Source of the DNA: Euglena gracilis
Lineage: Eukaryota > Euglenida > Euglenophyceae > Euglenales
Assembly (NCBI GenBank): GCA_039621445.1
Contig: CP154956.1
Span: 80,410,474 to 80,474,473 of the forward strand
Length of the DNA stretch: 64,000 bases
Reading direction: 5' to 3'
The notes under the pieces were generated by a model. The model was not told the DNA's origin. It made no database searches and worked only from the letters and a program-made list of their open reading frames with translations. Made by a program: the position numbers and the translations under genes. Of the stretch, positions 56,178 to 64,000 are shown in pieces (within the stretch, counting starts at the first letter, position 1; each line of letters begins with the position of its first letter).

Positions 56178-59100
56178 CATTCGCCAGCCCGTCCTCTCCG
56201 GCACCCCCTCCCCCCTCCCAGACAATATGTTCGATGAGGCGTACGTCCCGACCGTGGTGCCCGAGTTGGCGACGGTCGACTTCTACATCGGCGACGCCTA
56301 CGTCGAGTGCAAAGTCTGGGATCTGGTGCTGCCCCAGCTCTCACCGAACAGCTCCTTCTGGCAAAGTGGGTCTTGTGTGTTTGTTCATTTATTTCATTTT
56401 CTTTCGGGGCAAATGTGCCACACAATGGATGGAGGCATGTAAGTGGCGGATTTGCTCCCACATGCGCCAAAAGGGCCCAAATAGTTTTGATCATCGCTTC
56501 GTCCATCATCGAAATCAGGAACCTCAAACGTCATTACAGTAATTGTATTCTTTGGCACCAAGCATTTGTTTTCGGTCCACAGCCTGGCTCCGACATCAGT
56601 TGCGAGAATCAGCACCCGTCAGCCGACACGTTGAAACACTTCGAAGGTGCAGTCGGCGCTGTGATGGTCTTCGACTTAATGAGGTGTTCCCTGCACATTT
56701 CTGCGCGCTGAATTTTTTGCCACGGGTATGGTTGCTTTATTCCAAATGTGCCCAACGGTTGAACAACGGAGATTCATTCATGAAGTAATCATTCATCTGC
56801 GGCGATGTCAACTCTCCCAGGGGCATGCTGCATGAGAGTGGAGTTTGTGAGTTTTCATTCCATTCCCGGCGCATGTGATACCCCCGGCCCAGCCCCCCGA
56901 CACGCTGCCCCTGCCTGCCCCCCCGATACGCCCCTGTCCCTGTCCCCTGCCCCCGCCAGCGCCGCCAGCTTCAAGTGGTTGAAGGCGTACCACCTGCTGC
57001 TGCAGCTGGACCGCCTGCCGGGGCGGGTCGTGGTGGGCAACAAGGCGGACGTGGCCGCCCGGCAGCCACCCGAGGTGGATGCCGCTGGGGGGCGGGTGGC
57101 GGCTGGCAGTGTCCCTCTGGAACACGTCAGGTCGATCACATTGCAAATCGCCAATGCGGTGCTTTGTCAGAGGAGTGCATTCCTCATTCCCCAACAAGAG
57201 GCGGGGCCAAACGTTGAATGACTGGCGATGGCCATGCGATTTCCCTCCTGGAAGGTTCTACATTTAGGTGGTGGTGGTGGTGGTGGTGGGGTTCTGTGCA
57301 TAGTGAAGGCGCCAAAATATTCCAGGCCTTCAAGCTCCTGTATGTTTTGCCTCTTGTCAATTCGCATGGTGATGGTGATAAGTTTTCTTTGTCTAATTGA
57401 TAGCCCCCTGCCTGCACCCTTGTCTTGTGTGTGACACAGCCAGATCCAAATTGAAAAGCATTGCTTGGGAGGATGAGATGTGGTGGTTTGTTTGTTTTTT
57501 TTCCCAACAGAGCCAGTGTTTGTGTTGGCGTGAACGTCATTCATTCATTGGCACCCCAGGCTTTTTCCCCAGCCAGCCAGCCAGCCAACCAGGCTTTTTC
57601 CTCAAATGAATTCCTGCCCACCCACCTGAAAGGATTGCTGGACGGCACCAGTTTTCTCTTTGGGGAGTGTGAAATCGGGCTAAAATGGGTTACAAATGGG
57701 TCAACCGAGCTTAAATTTTGGAGGGAAATCAAGGTTGTTTCCCAATTAGGGGGACCCCCATCAGGGGGTCACCCAGCAGCCTTTCCCCATCCTCTGATCT
57801 GAACACCCCCCCCCTGGTTGTTGAGAGACGCCCTCCTCGAGGAAAGTATTCAAGGAGGGCATCCCGATTGTCGAAATTGCCCATTTAAATACTGGATGTT
57901 GAACTCCCATGTTTTTGTGGTTGGGTTTGTATGCCGGTGGGCAGCATCCCCGCCCTGGGCTCCGGCCAGGGAGGAGCTTCTGTGCGACGCCCCCCCCCCC
58001 TCTCCCCCCCCCCCCTGGCCCGCCAAGGGTACAACGAGGACGCCCGGGGGTGGGCGGAGGCTAACGGCCTGGAGTATGCGGAGTGCTCCGCCCGCACCGG
58101 CCAGGGGGTGGACGAGCTGTTCCGCCGGTGGGCCCCACCCCTCTGGTGGGCTCGGGTCCGCTGGTCGGTTTCAGGCGGAGCAAGCGTTGAGCCGTGCCCG
58201 GCCGCCGCCTGTGTGTTGTGTGTGGTTGAGTGTTTTGGCCAAACCGAAAGCCGAGGCGCAGGATTTGGTCATGGACTCACGGAACTCCTGCGCGACCTCT
58301 CGCACAACTGTCTGCCTGGCTGGAGGCCAAGATAAAAGGGCGAAATTTTAACTGGCTCAATTTCACGTTTCCCAACACTTGGCTCTTCTTTGCATTGTGT
58401 TTCATGTGGTGGCCAGCACCCAGCCCTCCAAAAAAAAACGATAATTGAGATAGACAGCCTCTGGATGAGTTCCCACCCTCCACCCAAACCCAGGGCGGTC
58501 CACAAGGGATGAGAAGTTTATTTTTTCCCTTAAGGACCACCCTCAGGCCTTAGGGATGGCCAATGGCCGATCGGGGATCGAACGGGGTAGAAAATCAAGA
58601 AGTCGAAACCTGCATTTTTTTTGACGTTTTGGGTGGATTGGCGTGGTCCAAGGATGCCAAAATCACTTTTCCTCCCCGAAATCGAGTCGTTTTTGCCAAA
58701 ATACGGCCCTTTGTTTTGCATTTTCCTATGAATTTTTCATTGATTGTGCTGGGATGGGAAGGTGTGGGAAGGTTTTTTTTTTTTTTAAGGACCGCCCTTC
58801 CCGAACCCTTCACACAGGCTCACAGCACAGGTGTGGGAGCGGACCGTTGTGGCGGCGCAGCAGTTACAGCGGCGGGTGGACATCTGGAGCCGGCGGGTGG
58901 AGGTCCCGCGGTTCGCGCAGCACGACATCACCCATGTCATCTTCACCGAGGAGCAGCTGCGGTGTGTGGTGCTATGGGGGAAGTGGAGTTCATGGCTTTC
59001 GGTCTCTTCAGTTGGCGCCCATTCGTCATTATCGCTGTGCATTTTTATGGGTGTGTTCACGCGTACATGCGTGCGCACGCACACACACAACGGGATGTGT

Positions 59101-60639
59101 GTGTGCCTCTTCCACACATGAGCAATGTCTGTTCTGCACGGACACGTCCCCAAGACAGCATGTGAAGGGGTTTCGTGCCGTGCCGTTGTCTTATCCTGGC
59201 TTCCTGTACGTTAAGTGAAGTCAGAAATGCCTTGCATTCCGCTTCACCTCATGTCCTGGCTGCCACCCCCACCCCACAGGCTAACTTTTGACAAGCTGGA
59301 CGTGCAGGGCCGAGGGTTCATCCCCATGCAGGATTTCCAGCTGCTCAACCAAGGCTTCGAGGACATGGGTGTGGGCTTTTTCATCGTTTCCCCACTGGTG
59401 CTTGAGTTATGGGATACACCCCCCCCCAATTGTCGTCACGGCAACAATCAAGATGCTGTAACATGAAGAGAGCATATATCAACTCAGAAAATGCAGGAGA
59501 GGTAATTGGCACAGGGCGAATTTTGACAGCGATTGACAGGGTGGCCGAGGAAAGAGTATTTTTTTTATTTTTCATTTTCTTGTTGTCAGCCACTCCCTTG
59601 TTCTTCGGCGGACTAAGTCGCCTGCGCTTTTTTTTATGGTGAAAATGAGCTTTTTTGCATGGCTGTGTGCATGTTCGACTGTTTCGCTGTTTCACAAATC
59701 TGGCCCACAAGCCCACCCTTTTGATCTTTTGACCCTTCGGCAGCCCTTTCATTGTGAGAACTGCTCCATTTGCCGACGTTGACAACCAGGAAATTGGCCC
59801 GACTTTTGGATTTTTTTTACCTGCGCACCATGTTCCCAAAAGTTCAAATCCTCAGGTTTGAACCCCACAAGATGTAAATTTTCCCAACAATTTTCCCAAA
59901 GGGGGGGCCATAACCCCCCCTTGTCAGTCCCCCCCCACATGATGTTTCACAGGCTGGATGAAATTTCATTCTTTTTGTTGATTTGAAAGACGCTGTCTCA
60001 CGTTGTGTGCTGATTTGGGGGGTGGACGTATAAGGAGTTGAAAACTTAGTGTGTCAAGAATCAGCGAGAATCCGTGCATAAATACTGGCACAAATTCGGT
60101 TCACACAATGGGAAAATAGCCACAAATATGCCCTCCTGCAACAATGGGTTACCGATGCACCACAGGCACGACCATAGCTAGCGTTACGCACCCGTGCGGT
60201 GTTGCTGCAACATAGAGTTGCTCCCCCAGAAGTGGGGACAAGACCTTGAGCTCACCCTCAACCCCCTCCAAACCCCTACACTTGGGTGGTTCCCCTCAGT
60301 CCTCTTTTGTTTGGAATCGTCGAGCGAGTTATTTGTATGCCGACAAGGGGATAGCAGTCCTCCCCGACGCTGATCCATAATGGAATCCCACTCGCAATTG
60401 CACGCCTCCCTCGATTTCTTTTTGGGTATAATGGAGGTTTTTTTGATGCAAACTTGCTCGCATTTCGCTATTTTTGCATTTATCATTCATTCATTTATCC
60501 CTCATGCTCTTCGACATCAACCTCAGGTCTCACAGAGCAAGAAATTGCACGGGTGCTTGGGCAGTCGCGAAAGCACGTTCCAGGACAGTTGACCTTCAAT
60601 GAATTTGCAGTTCTCATGCTGCGCGTGGCAAAGGCCTGA
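55983..60639 (+). CDS. Ras-like GTPase with C-terminal EF-hand-like pair
   Basis: Exons: 55983-56065 (FKYLLLGAAEVGKTSTVTRL, P-loop GxxxxGKT), 56222-56325 (YVPTVVPEL with the switch I Thr, ending VWDL), 56583-56683 (PGSD completes DxxG; no Gln follows; GAVMVFDLM), 56960-57108 (SFKWLKAYHLLLQL, VVVGNKADVA with intact NKxD), 58028-58127 (YAECSARTGQGVDELFRR, G5), 58818-58961 (helical linker QQLQRRVDIWSRRVEV), 59280-59368 (LTFDKLDVQGRGFIPMQDF, EF-hand loop 1 with several ligands replaced), 60527-60639 (LTEQEIARVL, QLTFNEFAVLML; TGA 60637-60639). All seven junctions are in phase (1,0,2,1,2,2,1). The catalytic Gln after DxxG is absent, so hydrolysis may be slow. The EF loops look poor for calcium, so they may be structural. 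Known Rab proteins with EF hands carry them at the N-terminus; a C-terminal pair is unusual. N-terminus not resolved. Confidence 0.8.
56085..56174. repeat. (AC)n microsatellite filling an intron
   Basis: About 45 AC units make up most of the 156-bp intron 56066-56221 that separates the P-loop exon from the switch I exon. Confidence 0.95.
57109..58027 (+). other. Intron of the EF-hand GTPase
   Basis: Contains a short GGT repeat (57270-57290) and no exon that could be supported. Confidence 0.5.
59369..60526 (+). other. Last intron of the EF-hand GTPase
   Basis: 1.16 kb, no element or exon recognised; ordinary composition. Confidence 0.5.
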
Positions 60640-61859
60640 CCCCTTTTGTGCCTTTCTTCTGTGTGTTTCGTTCCTTGTCTCCTGCGCCCCATTCCCTCGA
60701 GTTCCTGTTTTTTTTAAATATTACTTTGTTTGTTGCAAACATTTGTTAGGATGTGTTGTTGAATACGTGTGTTTTCGTTTTCTATTTCGCACACGCTAAT
60801 ACCTCCACCACATCTCCATCCGCCCTCAACGATTTCACAGTGTCAGAAAACCCGGAATGTTTGCTCATTTCGCATGCGGTTGTCTGATCCATGAGCCTGC
60901 TTTGTGGAGGGAGGGCAGGTTCGGTTGCCCTCCTTGAAATCACAATCAGTAACACATCAAAGGAAGTGTGGGTGTCTCGCCTCGGCACGTGACTGGTCAC
61001 GGTCGGTTGATAGGCAGGATTCGAGCCGTATTGACAGCCAACCAGACGCTTCAGATGCATCCCCAATACCTCTGGTGCGTGGACAGTTAACCACCCCTCA
61101 GATACGGTGCAGAGGTGGTTTCCAGGAAAAAATTTGGCTGAGAAGTTGTCTCCTGGCTTTTTTGGCCTGTCTCCCCCCTCCCCCCTCTTAGGCGGCCGAA
61201 TTCGCACTTAAGCTTTTTTCGTTTGATGCGCGCATTTGCGCAAATTTACGATTTTTTTGATTGTGCTCTGTTTCGGCTGTGAAGGTCCAGGGGGTTTGAA
61301 AACACGTGAACAAGAGAGTGTAAAAAATGAAGAAAATTCTGATTTTGGCTGGGAGACCCCCGGGACTTTGGCGAAAAATGGTGTTTTTGGGGGGTGTCGG
61401 GAAGGACTTTGTGGGCCCAAACCTACGGGACCCTGCCGGCCCACCCTGAAAAAAACGCAAAAAAGCACCATAGGAACGGGACCTTTACTGCCCCTGTTGC
61501 TCCTTTCGGCTGTGTCCCCGGGTGTGTCCGAGCTGCCGGCGGTGTGTGTCCTGGGTGTTTGCCGGACTGCGTTGCTTGCGGCGCCTTGATGTGGTGTTTT
61601 GGGGCTGTTTGTTAAAGCACGGGGAGGAAGGTCCGGGGGGTGTGGGTGTGGTGTGACTGAGCCGACGGGAAGGACACAAGGGAAGGAAGGTAAGTGCGGG
61701 GTGGTTGGGAAGGGATGCGCAGAGGGGGAAGAAATGGGGTCCGCAGGGAATGAAGGGAATAAAGGGGACGGGTGTCTCCCACCCGGCTTATACCCGGGAC
61801 CCGCACAACCAGTTGTGTGGCAAAGAACTTTGAAGAAGAAGCCAAACACTGGAAGGGCA

Positions 61860-63790
61860 AAATTGTGTTTATGCGCGCAAATGCGCGCACCAACACGTTT
61901 ATGTTGATGCGCGCAATTGCGCGCATCAACACAATTTTGTCCTTCAGGGATTGGGCTTTGGCACCCATGAACTGACGCCGTTGAAAAACTTCGTGACATA
62001 GAGGCCCTGACGGTACGGACTGACGGGCCATCCAGTTGGTGAGTTTGTCACACTGTTTGTCAACGGCGCAAGCTTATGGGCGCAAATGCGCGCACCAACA
62101 AAAATTATGTTTTATGCGTGCATTTGCGCAAATGCGCGCATAAAACATAATTTTTGTTGGTGCGCGCATTTGCGCCCATAAACACAAATAAGAACGGTGT
62201 GACGGAAACACAACCGTCAAACACTGACAGCAGATGTGGTTCATTTGAGCATTTGCGCGCAACACGTTGTTTGTGGGCTCAAATGCGCAAATAAACTGTA
62301 TGCAGAAACTGCACAATTTACCATGTTTATTTGCGCATTTGCGCCCACAAACAACGTGATGCGCGCAAATGCGCAAATAAACAACTAATGGAGGAGTAGA
62401 AAACGATTGCATTTGCCTCTCCTGCAACTACCCTTAGTGGCTTCTGAATGGGTTGAAAGCAAATGACCACACCGTCTCCTCCAGTATATGGTGTTATTGT
62501 GCCGTTTTTTTTACCATTGACAGGTCCCACAAAAGATGGAGACATAGGATCTCCAGAAGGTGCGTGCATAGCCACCCAGTAACGGTACACGTCCACCGGC
62601 CCCAATTTTTGGGTCCCAAGGGCCCTGCCGCTGACCTGCGACCTGGGCTCCGCTGTTAAAGCCCCATCTGCTGCTGATGCTTCAGCACCCAACAGGCCAG
62701 CATACACTTCCCCGGTGCAACGACACCCACCACAGCGGCCACGTTATACCCCGCAACCAGGGTGTAAGACTGGGGGTATGGCGTGGTGCCAGTGCATGGC
62801 AACCAGCAGCCGAAGAGAGGTAGCCCTCAAGCACCCATTCCTTTGGATGCAAGGGAATGATGAAGCTTTACCCCTGGATTGGGTGCATCAAAGCGGTGGG
62901 ACCCACTCCCCCCAAATTATGCACAAAAACCGGTGTTTTTTTACGTATTTCAAGGGGAAAATGGCAAAGAAAACCGTAAAACGGACTCCGGCCCGACACG
63001 TCCCTGGTATTTCAGGTGCCAAATTTTGTCTTCTTGCAACGCAGTCCTGCTGCAGAAAAGGTGTCGAACAGTCACGGGTCGTTTGCATGTCATCAATTCA
63101 TTACGTTTAACTGCCAAACGGATGACGCCAAAACAACAGGCCGATCAGGCCGGGTAACAGCAGTGCAAATGTACACACGTAAGACAGGCAAATTTTGGCC
63201 AGTCACATGCCGTTTTCCAGTGAACACTCCACACCACCTCTCACCACAAATTTCATCACCATGTAATTGTGGTGAAAACCATTGGTTGGCTTGAGGAGTT
63301 GCGTTCGCCAGCTGTCACGGAGGAGGAGATGGTATCGCACAACTGATGTGTGTTGGTGCGCGCATTTGCGCAAATAAACACAACTTTGTTTGTGTGTGTT
63401 AAGGCTCTGAAACACATCATTTGAAGTGGTTTATTAAATGTTTGTGCGCGCATTTGCGCAAATGCGCGCACCAAATGTAATTGTGTTTATTTGCGCAATT
63501 GCGCGCACCAACACGCCCATCACGTTTTTCAACCTCGTAGGGGTATGGTCCTCATTGGTGTCTTTTAACATGGAAAGTTAAAGTACATATTGGTGCGCGC
63601 ATTTGCGCAAGTAAACATAAACATGTTGATGCGCGCATTTGCGCAAATGCGCACACCACCAAATAAGTTCGTGCGCGCATTTGCGCCCACCAACACGTCA
63701 TTTTATCATCATCGGTTTACGTTTTATTTGCGCAAATGCGCCCACAAACACAATTGTTTTTATTTGCGCAATTGCGCGCATAAACACGTG
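61860..63790. repeat. Cluster of palindromic GCGCGCATTTGCGC repeats
   Basis: About fifteen occurrences, at 61870-61930, 62075-62185, 62245-62385, 63355-63380, 63445-63510, 63592-63690 and 63728-63785, of GGTGCGCGCATTTGCGC or its complement. Each is usually flanked by AAATAAACAC(A) or CACCAACA, often as two facing copies that form long hairpins. Spacing is irregular, so this is not a CRISPR array. Related GCGCAA motifs occur at 20400-20420, 20868, 21113-21130, 41440-41650 and in 100-230. Confidence 0.8.
62327..62760 (-). pseudogene. Possible frameshifted reading frame, unknown
   Basis: On the minus strand a protein-like reading begins around 62760 (LVAGYNVAAVVGVVAPG) and after a one-base shift near 62715 continues as YAGLLGAEASAADG to about 62400, with balanced composition (VDVYRYWVAMHAPSGDPM). 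I do not recognise it. The shift falls near a short G run, so it may be a sequence error or decay. It may belong to a mobile element associated with the palindromic repeats around it. Low confidence. Confidence 0.25.
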
Positions 63791-64000
63791 CAAATTGCGT
63801 GACGGCTGCCTCACGTAGTCTGTCTGTCTGTGGTGGTGTGATCTAATGAGGCCCCGTGTGTTCTCACCGGTGGCGGCAGTATCACAGCCAGTTCAGCCAG
63901 CACGTCAGCTCCGTTTCCAAGTGCCGTAACAAGGGGTGTGCCTCTCTTCTGTTTGATGTACAACAGCACCAGTCTCACCCCCAGCCCTATTAACGTCACC

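Larger units (their letters stand above)
60640..64000. other. Distal intergenic region, no convincing gene
   Basis: Long open frames such as 61208-61999 on the minus strand lack codon bias and are Pro/His-rich. 62380-62760 on the minus strand is the only protein-like stretch (see separate entry). From 61860 onward the DNA is dominated by palindromic repeats. Confidence 0.5.

Noticed and set aside
61208-61999. 263-codon open frame on the minus strand
   Set aside because: Pro/Ser/His-rich without codon bias, runs through palindromic repeats and a GGGT-rich tract, and matches no family.
61860-63790. CRISPR-like array
   Set aside because: Repeats are palindromic, irregularly spaced and in both orientations, and the genome is eukaryotic.

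Overview
The window is nuclear DNA from a eukaryote, most likely a microbial alga or other protist. Coding sequence comes as short exons (30-230 bp) with high GC at third codon positions, separated by introns of about 150 bp to several kb. The introns are full of homopolymer C/G runs, microsatellites and small transposons. Most junctions are GT-AG with an unusual donor (GTGTGG, GTGCGC and similar); a minority are GC-AG. A relic Ty3/Gypsy polymerase and many short hAT-type elements are present. I cannot name the species. Dinoflagellate-like features (GC donors, genes all on one strand, transposon-derived introns) are suggestive only.

Layout, all genes on the + strand: (1) 642-785, last exon of an unrecognised gene. 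(2) 3157-7407, a TMEM14-family membrane protein in at least three exons. (3) 8482-9060, a decayed Ty3/Gypsy fragment. (4) about 10135-21789, coiled-coil protein A. (5) about 23642-33254, coiled-coil protein B. A and B could be one gene, but a good terminal exon at 21631-21789 argues for two. (6) 34584-42497, an mRNA cap guanine-N7 methyltransferase. (7) 43411-45713, a tentative two-exon gene end closing on a PCNA-interacting (PIP-box) motif. (8) 44323-50934, mitochondrial COQ5 methyltransferase, for which only the N-terminal half was found. (9) 52724-55589, a degenerate Rab-like GTPase without a visible P-loop exon. (10) 55983-60639, a Ras-like GTPase carrying a C-terminal EF-hand-like pair. 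(11) 60640-64000, no convincing gene, dense in palindromic GCGCGCATTTGCGC-type repeats. The exon models rest on reading frame plus phase: in genes 4, 8 and 10 nearly every proposed junction joins in phase.

The most interesting signal is a family of short elements with CAGG...CCTG termini, TIRs such as ACCAGGCTTCTTTTTAAG and 8-bp target-site duplications, the hallmark of hAT transposons. Several sit exactly between coding exons and behave as introns, with the GC donor and AG acceptor supplied by the TIRs (CAG|GC ... AG|CCTG). Splicing leaves 7 element bases plus the 8-bp duplication, which is 15 nt or five codons, so frame is preserved. Examples are in protein B (28013-28320, 31390-31688) and the cap methyltransferase (34684-36693, probably 40348-40625), with a divergent case at 10155-10420. 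This looks like ongoing intron creation by a hAT-type introner.

The genes do not form one pathway; they are housekeeping and cytoskeletal or trafficking functions (RNA capping, ubiquinone synthesis, small GTPases, coiled coils). The two GTPases are probably tandem duplicates because two intron positions and phases are shared.
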